A DNA stretch of 64,000 bases from Fundidesulfovibrio soli (GCF_022808695.1 NZ_JAKZKW010000001.1:62001-126000); one strand, 5' to 3'. Positions 19,418-28,414 are shown, numbered from the stretch's first letter. Program-made: numbers and translations. Notes: a model not told the origin generated them from the letters alone.

Positions 19418-20722
19418 TTATTCGTTGCGGCACTCGACCGAGCGGGCGTGGGCCTCAAGGCCCTCCAGCCGCGCCAGGCGCGCTATCTTGGCCCCGTGCC
19501 TGCGGGTGTAGGCGGCGGGGGCGGCGATGACGCTCGACTTCTTGGTGAACGTCTCCACGGACAACGCCGAGGAGAAACGCGCCGTGCCCAGCGTGGGCAG
19601 CACGTGGTTGGGGCCGGCGAAATAGTCGCCTACGGGTTCGGGGCAGGCGGTGCCCATGAAGATGGCCCCGGCGTGGCGGATGTCGCCCAGCAGGGCCCAG
19701 GGGTCGGCCACGGCCAGCTCCAGGTGTTCGGGAGCCAGCAGGTTCACGGCCTCCACGCCCGCGGCCATGTCGGGAACGACGACCACGGAGCCCCAGTCGG
19801 CCAAAGCCTTGCGGGCGATCTCGCCGCGCGGCAGGATTTCCAGCTGGCGCACGAGCTCTTTCTTCACGGCCTCGGCCAGGTCGCAGTTGTCCGTGACCAG
19901 GATGGAGGCGGCCAGGGGGTCGTGCTCGGCCTGCGAGAGCATGTCCGCCGCCAGCCAGGAGGCCGGGGCGGTCTTGTCCGCCAGGATGACGATCTCGGAA
20001 GGCCCGGCGATCATGTCGATGCCCACCTGGCCCACCAGCAGCCGCTTGGCCGTGGTGACGTAGATGTTTCCGGGCCCGGCCAGCACGTCCACCGGGGCGA
20101 TGGTCGCGGTGCCCAGGGCCATGGCCGCGATGGACCAGGCGCTGCCGGTGCGGTAGATTTCCGTGATGCCGAGCAGGGCGGCGGCGGCCAGGATGTAGGG
20201 ATTGAGCGTGCCGTCCGCGCGCGGCGGGGATACGGCCACGATGCGCTCCACGCCCGCAACCTGGGCGGGGATGGCGTTCATCAGCAGCGAGGAGATCAGC
20301 GGAGTCTCTCCGCCCTGGCCACCGGGCACGTACAAGCCCACGGAGTCAACAGGGCGCACCATCTGGCCCAGGATGGTGCCGTCCTCCCGGGTGGTCCACC
20401 AGGATTTCTCCTTCTGGGACTCGTGGAAGCTGCGGATGTTGCCGATGGCCTCCTCTATGATGGCGCGGTCGTCGGCGGGAATCTGGGCCAGGGCGTCGGC
20501 GATGTCCTGGGCGGGAACGGGCAGCATGTCCGCCGTGAAGGACGGGCAGTCGAAACGTCTTGTATACTCCGCGAGGGCTTCGTCACCCCGGGAGGCGACG
20601 TCCTCGAGAATGGCGCGAACCCTGGACTCCACGGCCTGGTCGGGGTTCTCCCGGGCCTTGAGTTTCTTGAACAGGGGGGCGAAATCCTCGGGACGCTGAT
20701 ACGTGAGCGATGGACAGGGCAT
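19418..20722 (-). CDS. hisD: Histidinol dehydrogenase
   Basis: The 434-residue NAD- and Zn-dependent enzyme carries out the last two oxidations of histidine synthesis. Signature blocks are PGGQGGETPLISSLLMNAIPA, DVLAGPGNIYVTTAKRLLVGQVGIDMIAGPSEI and the C-terminal VGDYFAGPNHVLPTLGTARF. Length and start (AGGAG upstream) are normal. Other his genes are absent from the window. First gene of the hisD-purC operon, diverging from an MFS transporter. Confidence 0.95.
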   Translation of the reverse strand: MPCPSLTYQRPEDFAPLFKKLKARENPDQAVESRVRAILEDVASRGDEALAEYTRRFDCPSFTADMLPVPAQDIADALAQIPADDRAIIEEAIGNIRSFHESQKEKSWWTTREDGTILGQMVRPVDSVGLYVPGGQGGETPLISSLLMNAIPAQVAGVERIVAVSPPRADGTLNPYILAAAALLGITEIYRTGSAWSIAAMALGTATIAPVDVLAGPGNIYVTTAKRLLVGQVGIDMIAGPSEIVILADKTAPASWLAADMLSQAEHDPLAASILVTDNCDLAEAVKKELVRQLEILPRGEIARKALADWGSVVVVPDMAAGVEAVNLLAPEHLELAVADPWALLGDIRHAGAIFMGTACPEPVGDYFAGPNHVLPTLGTARFSSALSVETFTKKSSVIAAPAAYTRRHGAKIARLARLEGLEAHARSVECRNE

Positions 20723-20750
20723 TGGGGCTCCTGATGGCGTCGTTGGCGCG

Positions 20751-20779
20751 TAGATAGATGATGGAGGGGGGTTTGTCGA
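20751..20779 (-). promoter_or_regulatory. Predicted sigma-70 promoter of hisD-purC
   Basis: On the minus strand TCGACA (20774-20779) and TATCTA (20751-20756) are spaced by 17 bases, about 30 bases upstream of the hisD start. Confidence 0.5.
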
Positions 20780-20862
20780 GAGGCGGCGAGCGTGTTAGGG
20801 GGCTTCAGCGCGACGGCGGACAGCCTTGGCGCATCCCTCATCCTGCGACACAGACGGACCCC

Positions 20863-22182
20863 ATGACGCACACCCCGCCAAGTTCCGGCCAATACCCCCC
20901 CCTGGTGAGCTCGGCCCTGGCCAAGGCCTCCCGCCGGCTGCTGCCCGGCCTGTTCATCCTCTATATCATCGCCTACCTGGACCGCATCAACGTCAGCTTC
21001 GCGGCCCTGGCCATGAACCAGGACATCGGGCTGGGCAGCGAAGCCTACGGCCTGGGCGCGGGGATCTTCTTCCTGGGCTACGTGCTCTTCGAGATTCCGA
21101 GCAACCTGATCCTGAACAAGGTGGGGGCCCGGCGCTGGATCGCCCGGATCATGGTCAGCTGGGGCCTGGCCACCGTGGCCCTGGCCACGGTCTGGGAGCC
21201 CAAGAGCTTCATGACCCTGCGCTTCCTGCTGGGCGCGGCCGAGGCGGGCTTCTTCCCCGGGATCATCCTTTACCTCACCTATTGGTTTCCCACAGGCGTA
21301 CGGGCAAGGGCCGTGGCCCTGTTCATGACCGCGACCCCCGTGGCCGGGCTCATCGGCAGCCCCGTGTCCGGCTGGATCATGCAGATGCACGGCATGATGG
21401 GGCTGGCGGGCTGGCGCTGGCTGTTCATCCTGGAGGGGCTGCCCGCCGTGGTGCTCGGGGTGCTGGTCTGGCTGCTGCTGCCGGATTCCCCGGCCCAGGC
21501 GGCCTGGCTCGAGCCGGATGAGCGCGACGCCCTGGAGGCACAGCTGAACGCCGAGCGGGCGGCCGTTGCCGCCAGCCACCTGAGCGGCCTGCGCCAGGGG
21601 CTGACCAGCCCGCGCGTCTGGCTGCTGGGCTTCGTGTACTTCTGCTCCGTGCTGGCCATGTACGCCCTGGTGATGTGGCTGCCGCAGATCGTGGGGGCCA
21701 TCACCGGCGGCGACGCCTTCAGCGTGGGCCTGGACGTCATGGTGGCCTACGGCTTCGCCTGCGTGGGCATGGTGGCCATCGGGGCCAGCTCCGACCGCTT
21801 CCATGAACGCCGCTGGCACCTGACCGGCTCCTTCTGCCTGTGCCTGTCGGGGATGCTCACGCTGACCAAGGCCGCCTCCCTGCCCGCGGTGCTCACCGGG
21901 GCCAGCCTGGCGGCCATGGGCATCTGGGGGATGCTCGGCCCCTTCTGGGGGCTGGCTACATCTTATATGACTGGCGCGGCCGCCGCGGCGGGCATCGCGC
22001 TCATCAACTCCATGGGCAACCTGGGCGGGTTCTTGGGGCCTTACGTCATGGGCTGGATCAAGGCCAATACGGGCGGCTTCACCGAGGGCTTCCTGATCGT
22101 GGCCGGGCTCATCGTGCTGGGCGCGGTGCCGGTGCTGCTCATGCGCCCAGCAGGGGGCGTTCCCCAGGGGCGCGGGGACTGA
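20863..22182 (+). CDS. MFS transporter of the anion:cation symporter type
   Basis: The 439-residue protein has about 12 hydrophobic segments and the ACS-subfamily opening YIIAYLDRINVSFAALAMN. A conserved loop after TM2 (FEIPSNLILNKVGARRWIARIM) is also present. Relatives import organic acids such as phthalate, tartrate, galactonate or 4-hydroxyphenylacetate with protons; the substrate here is not evident. The start at 20863 fits the family N-terminus; the open frame to 20758 is probably untranslated. The next gene begins 2 bases after the stop. Confidence 0.85.
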   Translation: MTHTPPSSGQYPPLVSSALAKASRRLLPGLFILYIIAYLDRINVSFAALAMNQDIGLGSEAYGLGAGIFFLGYVLFEIPSNLILNKVGARRWIARIMVSWGLATVALATVWEPKSFMTLRFLLGAAEAGFFPGIILYLTYWFPTGVRARAVALFMTATPVAGLIGSPVSGWIMQMHGMMGLAGWRWLFILEGLPAVVLGVLVWLLLPDSPAQAAWLEPDERDALEAQLNAERAAVAASHLSGLRQGLTSPRVWLLGFVYFCSVLAMYALVMWLPQIVGAITGGDAFSVGLDVMVAYGFACVGMVAIGASSDRFHERRWHLTGSFCLCLSGMLTLTKAASLPAVLTGASLAAMGIWGMLGPFWGLATSYMTGAAAAAGIALINSMGNLGGFLGPYVMGWIKANTGGFTEGFLIVAGLIVLGAVPVLLMRPAGGVPQGRGD

Positions 22183-22183
22183 G

Positions 22184-22849
22184 ATGGGCTGGCGCGACGT
22201 TCCGAGCGTGCCCACCAGCCTCACGCTGCACCCGGCCGTGCTTCAGCGCATCCGGCCCGGCATGCGCGTGCTGGACGTGGGCTGCGGAGAGGCCGGAGCC
22301 GGGGAGGAGGTGCGCTCGGCCGGGGCGGACTATGTCGGGCTGGACCTCAACCTTCCGAGCCTGAAGCGCGCGGTTGCGCGATTCAGCGTGGCGCAGGGCG
22401 ACTGCCTGGCGCTGCCCTTCGCGGACGGGGCCTTCGATGTGGTCATCCTGCGGGCCGTGCTCACCGTGCTGCCCGAGGACGCCAGACGCCTGGCCTGCAT
22501 GGCCGAGGCGCTGCGTGTGAGCCGGGGCCAAAGTCAGGGCCAAGGCCGGGGCATTGTGGCTGTGCAGGATTTCATGATGACGCCCGAACTGCCGCTCTAT
22601 GAGGCCCGCTACCAGCGGGGCGCGGCGATGGGCCTGCCTTCCGGCGCATTTCCCGTGGAGGAGGGCGGCAGGGTGCTCTATGTGGCCCGGCACGCCACCG
22701 AAGCGGAACTGCGGGAGCTGGTGCGCGGGGCGGGCGGGGAGGTGCTGTCGTTCACCGTGCATCCCTCGCCCACCAGAAGCGGCAACATAATTAACGGCGT
22801 GACCCTACTGGCTCACATGGAGCAGGATCTTGCGCGCCCCGGGACGTGA
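22184..22849 (+). CDS. Class I SAM methyltransferase (methyltransf_11 type)
   Basis: The 221-residue protein has motif I VLDVGCGEAGAGEEV at about residues 29-43 and VGLDLNLPSLKRAV. FADGAFDVVILRAVLTVLP corresponds to motifs II and III. It follows the MFS gene almost without gap and is likely co-transcribed. The substrate is unknown. Its 3' end overlaps the convergent dehydrogenase gene by 45 bases, which is unusual for genes reading toward each other. Confidence 0.8.
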   Translation: MGWRDVPSVPTSLTLHPAVLQRIRPGMRVLDVGCGEAGAGEEVRSAGADYVGLDLNLPSLKRAVARFSVAQGDCLALPFADGAFDVVILRAVLTVLPEDARRLACMAEALRVSRGQSQGQGRGIVAVQDFMMTPELPLYEARYQRGAAMGLPSGAFPVEEGGRVLYVARHATEAELRELVRGAGGEVLSFTVHPSPTRSGNIINGVTLLAHMEQDLARPGT

Positions 22850-23743
22850 TGCCCGCTCGAAGGCATCCTGCACGCGCTCAAGGGGATAGACGGCCTCGAT
22901 GAGGCCCGTAGGGTCCACCAGCCCGCGCAGCATGTGGTCGATGGCCAGGGCCGGGCTGCCGCAGCGCGAGCCCACCAGGGTGATTTCGTTCACCACGATG
23001 CGGGTCAAGTCGATGGGCGCGGGGGCCTCCAGGGTGGACTTGAGCACCACCGTGCCCTCGGGGCGCACCAGATCCAGCGCGGCCTCCACGTCGTGGGGCC
23101 TTCCGGTGGCCTCCACCACGATGTCGAAGGGGCCGCGCACGCTGCCTTGCAGGGCGGTGCGCACCCCGTAACGATGCGCGATGGCCAGCTTGTCCGTGTG
23201 CCTCCCCGCCAGCACAAGCTCCGGGCAGAGGTGGCGCAGGCTCATGGCCGCCAGCAGCCCCAGCTTCCCGTCCCCCAACACGCAGACCCTGTGCGCCGCC
23301 GTGATGTGCACCTGCTGCCCCACCTCGATGGCGGCGGCCAGGGGCTCCGCGAACACGGCCTGCTCGTCGGAAAGCTCCCCGGGCACCGCCACGCAGTTGG
23401 CAATGGGCACGGTCAGGTATTCGGCGAAGGCGCCGTCCTTGCCGTGAATGCCCAGCGTCACCCGCTCCGGGGCGTGGCGGTGGTCGCCGGGGCCGGGGGC
23501 GATGTTGATGTCCGCCACCACGCGCTTGCCCACCATGTCCGGGTATCCCGGGGCCGCCTCCACCACGCCCACGAACTCGTGCCCGAGGATGCCGGAAAAG
23601 CTCATGTATCCCTTGATGATTTCCAGGTCCGTGTTGCAGATGCCCGCCAGCAGGACGCGCACCAGGGCTTCGCCCTGGGCCGGGGCGGGGCGTTTGCGCC
23701 GGGCGAGGGCGACTTCGGAATTCTTGGCAATGGCGCAGAGCAT
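22805..23743 (-). CDS. Medium-chain alcohol dehydrogenase lacking the structural zinc lobe
   Basis: The 312-residue protein is a threonine-dehydrogenase-like MDR enzyme. The catalytic zinc ligands appear in GICNTDLEII and LGHEFVG, and the NAD site is VCVLGDGKLGLLA. In relatives the stretch after VV-x-INI carries four Cys for structural zinc, ending in HCPNR-x-LGI. Here that lobe reads APGPGDHRHAPERVTLGI, with no Cys and several residues missing. Catalytic zinc is retained, so it is probably active with a reshaped dimer. The gene converges on a methyltransferase gene with a 45-base overlap. Confidence 0.8.
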   Translation of the reverse strand: MLCAIAKNSEVALARRKRPAPAQGEALVRVLLAGICNTDLEIIKGYMSFSGILGHEFVGVVEAAPGYPDMVGKRVVADINIAPGPGDHRHAPERVTLGIHGKDGAFAEYLTVPIANCVAVPGELSDEQAVFAEPLAAAIEVGQQVHITAAHRVCVLGDGKLGLLAAMSLRHLCPELVLAGRHTDKLAIAHRYGVRTALQGSVRGPFDIVVEATGRPHDVEAALDLVRPEGTVVLKSTLEAPAPIDLTRIVVNEITLVGSRCGSPALAIDHMLRGLVDPTGLIEAVYPLERVQDAFERASRPGARKILLHVSQ

Positions 23744-23949
23744 GGGGGCCTCGCGTGGTTGAAGGGCGTGAGGTGATTGTCGTCAGTGGATATCCCAGGG
23801 CAGGCCCCTTGTCATCCGGGGGGGCGGCGTCGCGGCGTTGACCCGGCGGGAGATTCCAGGCATCCCATGTGGATGGTATTTACCGCATCCATTCCCGCAA
23901 CTGAGCCGTCCGACGTCCATCCCACTCTTTCCGGCCGGGAGGGGCGCGC

Positions 23950-25545
23950 ATGAGCGGCTCCATCCTGCGCCATACGGCCCCTGGGCCCGGCAGGCTCGAC
24001 CAGTGCTGGGCCGAGCAACTGGCGGAGCAGAGCGTCACCCGCGCCAAGATCCAGAAGTGGATCGCCGCTGGCCTGGCCACGGTTGACGGCGCTGTGGAGA
24101 GCAAGGCCTCCCGCAAGCTGCGCGGCGGCGAAGCTCTGGAGCTGGCCGCCCCCGCCCTGGAGGACTCCCCGGCGGCCGAGAGCAGCGACATCTCCCTGGT
24201 CTACCGCGACGAACAGCTCATCGTGCTGAACAAACCCGCCGGGCTCACCGTGCACCCGGCCCCCAGCTGTCCCGAGGGCACGCTGGTCAACCGCCTGCTG
24301 CACCACTTCCCGGAGCTGGCCTCCATCGAGGGGCAGCGCCCCGGCATCGTGCACCGCATCGACAAGGACACCTCCGGCCTGCTGGCCGTGGCCCTGAACG
24401 AACCCGTGCGCCTCAAACTCTCGGAGGCCTTCGCCAACCGCGAGGTGAACAAGACCTATCTGGCGCTGCTCTGCGGCGACCCCGCCAAGGAGCAGGCCGA
24501 GATCGACGCGCCCATCTGGCGCGACCCCTCGCACAAGTCGCGCATGGGCGTGGTCAAGGGCGGGCGCGAGGCCCACAGCGCCTACCGCCGCGTCTGGGCC
24601 GACGGCAAGGGCCGCGCGAGCCTGGCTGAGGTCTCCATAAGTACGGGGCGCACCCATCAGATCAGGGTGCATATGTCCCACATAGGGCATCCCCTGCTGG
24701 GCGACGCCCTCTACGGCGCATCCCCCAGCAAGCAGGCGGCCCGGGCCGACAGGCTGCTGGGCAAGCTCGCCGCCCGACAGATGCTCCACGCCTGGAAGCT
24801 GGCCTTCGACCACCCGGTGACCGGGGAGCGGCTGGACTTCACCTGCCCGACGCCCAAGGATTTCTGGCGCATCCCCCTGTACCTCGCGCGCTCCGTGCAG
24901 CGCGTGGCCATCGTGGGTCTGCCCGGCGGCGGCAAAAGCGAGGCGCTCAAGGCCCTGGCCCGGCGCGGGCTGCCCGTCTGGAGCGCGGACCGCTGCGTGG
25001 CCGAGCTGTACCAGCCCGGCGCAGACGGCTGGCACCTGCTGCGCGCCCGCTACGGCGAGCGTTTCGTGCCGGACCCCGCCAAGCCCGTGGACAAGAAGGC
25101 CCTGATGGCTGCCATGCGTGCCTCCGACGGGCTGCGCCGCGAGGTGATGGACGCCCTCTATCCAATCATCCGGCACCGCCTGGAGGACTTCTGGGCGGAA
25201 AACGCCCGGGCGCGCGCCGCCTTCGCCGAGATTCCCATGCTGCTGGAATCCGGCTGGCTGGCTCAGGGCGAGGCGGACCTGGCCGTGGGCGTGGACACTC
25301 CGGACGAGCAGCGCCACCAGCGGCTGGCTGGCCGGGGCTGGAATGAAGAGGACATCGCCCTGGTGGACTCCTGGCAGTGGCCGCGCGAGCGCAAGATGGC
25401 CGCGTGCGCGCATGTGCTGGATAACTCCGGCTCCCTGGCTGAGATGGAGGCGGGCGTGGACGCCCTGCTGGCCGGGCTCAAGGCCCAGCGCAGGGACAAG
25501 AGCCGCTCCCTGCTGGCCTGGATGCGCTCCAACGGCTACGCGTAG
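23950..25545 (+). CDS. Fusion of RluA-type pseudouridine synthase and dephospho-CoA kinase
   Basis: The 531-residue protein joins two enzymes. Residues about 1-315 are an RluA-family pseudouridine synthase: an S4-like N-terminus, the catalytic block PGIVHRIDKDTSGLLAVA and SISTGRTHQIRVHMSHIGHPLLGD. Residues about 318-531 are a CoaE kinase with P-loop VAIVGLPGGGKSEALKAL, SADRCVAELY and IPMLLESGW. CoaE phosphorylates dephospho-CoA in the last step of coenzyme A synthesis. There is no internal start with a ribosome site at the junction, so one polypeptide is expected. coaD lies 22 kb away. The next gene starts 6 bases downstream. Confidence 0.88.
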   Translation: MSGSILRHTAPGPGRLDQCWAEQLAEQSVTRAKIQKWIAAGLATVDGAVESKASRKLRGGEALELAAPALEDSPAAESSDISLVYRDEQLIVLNKPAGLTVHPAPSCPEGTLVNRLLHHFPELASIEGQRPGIVHRIDKDTSGLLAVALNEPVRLKLSEAFANREVNKTYLALLCGDPAKEQAEIDAPIWRDPSHKSRMGVVKGGREAHSAYRRVWADGKGRASLAEVSISTGRTHQIRVHMSHIGHPLLGDALYGASPSKQAARADRLLGKLAARQMLHAWKLAFDHPVTGERLDFTCPTPKDFWRIPLYLARSVQRVAIVGLPGGGKSEALKALARRGLPVWSADRCVAELYQPGADGWHLLRARYGERFVPDPAKPVDKKALMAAMRASDGLRREVMDALYPIIRHRLEDFWAENARARAAFAEIPMLLESGWLAQGEADLAVGVDTPDEQRHQRLAGRGWNEEDIALVDSWQWPRERKMAACAHVLDNSGSLAEMEAGVDALLAGLKAQRRDKSRSLLAWMRSNGYA

Positions 25546-25551
25546 GCCGCC

Positions 25552-26274
25552 ATGATCCCCATCAAGGACAACGTCCCCAACATCCGCAAGCCCGTGGTGG
25601 TGGTGATCATCTTCGCAGTCAACCTTGTGGCCTTCCTGTTCGAGCTGAGCCTGCCAAGCAAGGGCCTGGGCCTGTTGCTGCAACTCTACGGCGCGGTGCC
25701 CGCCCGGCTCACGGACCCGGCCTGGGCCGAGGCCGTCGGATTCCCCTCCCAGGGCTTCGACTCGGCGGTGACCTACATGTTCCTGCATGGGGGCTGGCTG
25801 CACTTCATCCTGAACATGTGGGTGCTCTGGGTCTTCGCGGACAACGTGGAGGACGCCCTGGGCCACTGGCGCTTCGCCGCCTTCTACCTGCTCTCGGGCG
25901 TGGCGGCGCTGGCCATGCACCTGCTGTTCAACCCGGGCTCCACCACGCCCGTGGTGGGGGCTTCCGGGGCCATCGCCGGGGTCATGGGCGGATATTTCCG
26001 GCTCTTTCCCCACGCCCGGGTTGTGACGCTCATCCCCATCGTGTTCATACCCTGGATCGTGGATTTGCCCGCAGTGGCCTTCCTGGGCATATGGTTCTTG
26101 ATCCAGATCACCTCGGGCCTATACGCCGCCACGCCCCTGGAAGACGGCCAGTCCGTGGCCTGGTGGGCCCATGCCGGAGGCTTCCTGTTCGGGCTGCTGG
26201 TGGTGCGCCTGCTTGGCCCCCTGGACTGCCGCTACTGCTACCTTCCCGAGGATAAAGCCTACGAGCGCCGCTGA
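25552..26274 (+). CDS. Rhomboid-family intramembrane serine protease
   Basis: The 240-residue membrane protein has six or so hydrophobic segments. Its catalytic pair is Ser138 in VVGASGAIAGVMGGYF and His207 in WWAHAGGFLFG, and HFILNMWVLW supplies the conserved Asn. Rhomboids cleave substrates within the membrane; the substrate here is unknown. It follows the RluA-CoaE gene by 6 bases and is probably co-transcribed. The last residues include a CRYCYLP motif that could bind a metal. Confidence 0.9.
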   Translation: MIPIKDNVPNIRKPVVVVIIFAVNLVAFLFELSLPSKGLGLLLQLYGAVPARLTDPAWAEAVGFPSQGFDSAVTYMFLHGGWLHFILNMWVLWVFADNVEDALGHWRFAAFYLLSGVAALAMHLLFNPGSTTPVVGASGAIAGVMGGYFRLFPHARVVTLIPIVFIPWIVDLPAVAFLGIWFLIQITSGLYAATPLEDGQSVAWWAHAGGFLFGLLVVRLLGPLDCRYCYLPEDKAYERR

Positions 26275-26285
26275 ACCCGCACGGC

Positions 26286-26318
26286 TGGACAGCGGCCACC
26301 ATCTGAACTAATCTGTTC
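26286..26318 (+). promoter_or_regulatory. Predicted suf promoter with overlapping inverted-repeat operator
   Basis: TGGACA (26286-26291) and TAATCT (26309-26314) are 17 bases apart. The -10 box sits inside the inverted repeat GAAC-TAATCT-GTTC (26305-26318). A dyad on the -10 element is a common place for a repressor, so an Rrf2/IscR- or LexA-like control is possible; the regulator is not identified. Confidence 0.45.
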
Positions 26319-26361
26319 TTTTGCTTTTTTAACGGCATCACTTGTCCAAAGGCGAGGCATC

Positions 26362-27120
26362 ATGCTCAGCATAGAAAATCTGCATGTGAAGATCGGCGAA
26401 CGGGAGGTGCTCAAGGGCATCAACCTCGAAATCAAGGAAAACGAAACCTTCATCCTCTTCGGGCCCAACGGATCCGGAAAGACCACCCTGCTCATGAGCC
26501 TCATGGGCTTCGGCAACTATACCATCACCGAGGGCCGCATCATGTTCCGCGGCCACGACATCACCCACGCCACCATTTACGAGCGTGCGCGCCTGGGAAT
26601 GGGCATGTCCTTCCAGCGGCCGCCCACCATCCACGGGCTCAAGCTGCGCCAGATGGTGCAGATGGCCGCCCAGGGCCGCGACATCGACGTGGACGCCCTG
26701 GCCAAGCGCGTGAACATGACCGACTTCCTGGAGCGCGACGTGAACGCGGGCTTCTCCGGCGGCGAGATCAAGCGCTCGGAGCTCCTGCAGCTCATGGCCC
26801 AGCAGCCGCACCTGGTGCTCTTCGACGAGCCCGAATCCGGCGTGGACCTGGAGAACATGAAGCTCATCGGCAACACCGTGCGCGAGCTGCTCGGCGGCGA
26901 GTGCGGCATGACCGTTGAGCGCAGCCTGCGCATGGCCAAATGCTCGCGCAACGTGGCCGGCCTCATCATCACCCACACGGGCTACATCCTGGAGTACATC
27001 AACGCCGACCGGGGCCAGGTGATGTACGAGGGCAAGCTCTGCTGCGAATCCAACCCCCGCGACATCCTGGATCACATCAGCCGCTTCGGCTACCAGGAAT
27101 GCCTGCGCTGCCTTGCCTAA
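26362..27120 (+). CDS. sufC: SufC, ABC-type ATPase of Fe-S cluster assembly
   Basis: The 252-residue ATPase has Walker A FGPNGSGKTTLL at about residue 34, the SufC-type Q-loop GMGMSFQRPPTIHGLK, the signature FSGGEIKRSELLQL and Walker B LVLFDEPESGVDLEN. The ESGVDLEN variant after Walker B is diagnostic for SufC rather than a transporter ATPase. It energises the SufBC scaffold in cluster assembly. The sufB-like gene follows 13 bases downstream; no sufD, sufS, sufE or sufU is nearby. Confidence 0.9.
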   Translation: MLSIENLHVKIGEREVLKGINLEIKENETFILFGPNGSGKTTLLMSLMGFGNYTITEGRIMFRGHDITHATIYERARLGMGMSFQRPPTIHGLKLRQMVQMAAQGRDIDVDALAKRVNMTDFLERDVNAGFSGGEIKRSELLQLMAQQPHLVLFDEPESGVDLENMKLIGNTVRELLGGECGMTVERSLRMAKCSRNVAGLIITHTGYILEYINADRGQVMYEGKLCCESNPRDILDHISRFGYQECLRCLA

Positions 27121-27133
27121 CGGAGTTGCCCAC

Positions 27134-28291
27134 ATGAAGCCCATCGATCTGAAAAAATTCGACTTCACGGCCCCTGCGCCCCTGGAAATCGCCGACCTGA
27201 CCACCCTGGACGAAGCCGACAAGAACCAGCTGCTCATGGCCGGTGTCGACGTCTCCGCCGAAGCGGTCAGCGGCACGTACATGCACATGAACCACGGGGC
27301 CGTGCACTGCAAGACCCGCCAGAAGGGCGTCGAGATCCTGGATATCAAGACGGCCATGGACAAGTACGACGGCCTCAAGGAGTACTTCTGGAAGCTCATC
27401 GACCCCGACAAGGATGAGTTCACCAGGGCCGCGGCGGACAACCTCCACGGCGGCTACTTCATCCGCACGGAGAAGGGCGCCAAGATCACCGAACCGGTGC
27501 AGTCCTGCCTGTTCATCAAGGGCGACAACATCGGCCAGAGCGTGCACAACATCATCGTTGTGGAGGAAGACTCCGAGCTGCACATCATCACCGGCTGCTC
27601 CGCCGCGCACGAGTCCAAGGGCTCCGCGCACATGGGCATCTCGGAGTTCTACGTCAAGAAGAACGCCAAGCTGACCTTCACCATGATCCACAACTGGGCG
27701 GAGAACACCGTGGTGCGTCCCCGCTCGGCCGGCGTGGTGGAAGAGGGCGGCGTGCTGCTCAATAACTACGTGCTGCTCAAGCCCGTGAGCGACCTGCAGA
27801 TGTACCCCACCATCACCCTGGCGGGCAAAGGCGCCGTGGCGCGCTTCAACTCCGTGATGGTGGCCCCCGAGGGCTCCCACGTGGATACCGGCAACCGCAT
27901 CATCCTGGCCGCCCCGGAAACCCGCGGCGAGACCATCGCCCGCACCATCACCACCGGCGGCACCATCATCGCGCGCGGCCACATCGCGGGCAACGCGGTG
28001 CCCGCGCGCGGCCACCTGGAGTGCAAGGGGCTGATCCTGGGCGGCGGCGTGATCCACGCCATCCCGGAGCTCGAGGCCACCGTGGACGGCGTGGAGCTCT
28101 CCCACGAGGCCGCCGTGGGCAAGATCGCCCAGGAGGAGATCGAATACCTCATGGCGCGCGGCCTGGACCAGGAAGAGGCAACCTCCACCATCGTGCGCGG
28201 CTTCCTCAACGTGGACATCATGGGCCTGCCCGCCAAGCTGCAGAAGGTCATCGACGATACCATCAAGGAGTGCGAGAAGGACATGTTCTAG
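27134..28291 (+). CDS. sufB: SufB/SufD-family scaffold protein (single SufB-type subunit)
   Basis: The 385-residue protein belongs to the SufBD family. The core shows repeated beta-helix strands with IHNWAENTVVRPRSAGVVEEGG and a C-terminal LSHEAAVGKIAQEEIEYLMARGLDQEEAT, the SufB/D C-terminal helices. It is shorter than E. coli SufB (495) or SufD (423). With SufC alone it would form a minimal SufCB scaffold, as in many anaerobes and archaea. The start at 27134 has GGAG 8 bases upstream. Confidence 0.88.
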   Translation: MKPIDLKKFDFTAPAPLEIADLTTLDEADKNQLLMAGVDVSAEAVSGTYMHMNHGAVHCKTRQKGVEILDIKTAMDKYDGLKEYFWKLIDPDKDEFTRAAADNLHGGYFIRTEKGAKITEPVQSCLFIKGDNIGQSVHNIIVVEEDSELHIITGCSAAHESKGSAHMGISEFYVKKNAKLTFTMIHNWAENTVVRPRSAGVVEEGGVLLNNYVLLKPVSDLQMYPTITLAGKGAVARFNSVMVAPEGSHVDTGNRIILAAPETRGETIARTITTGGTIIARGHIAGNAVPARGHLECKGLILGGGVIHAIPELEATVDGVELSHEAAVGKIAQEEIEYLMARGLDQEEATSTIVRGFLNVDIMGLPAKLQKVIDDTIKECEKDMF

Positions 28292-28317
28292 GTCCGCGCG
28301 CATCTCTTCGAGTGATC

Positions 28318-28351
28318 AAGGCCGGGTCCGCCGCAAGGTTGGCCCGGCCTT
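28318..28351 (+). terminator. Probable terminator after sufB
   Basis: AAGGCCGGG (28318-28326) pairs with CCCGGCCTT (28343-28351) around a 16-base loop, 27 bases after the sufB stop. There is no T run, so it may be rho-assisted. Confidence 0.5.
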
Positions 28352-28414
28352 ATCATGTGGCTGGATGGCAAGATGGGCTTGTCAATGGAGCGAGGCGATG
28401 GTAGCAGCCCGGAC

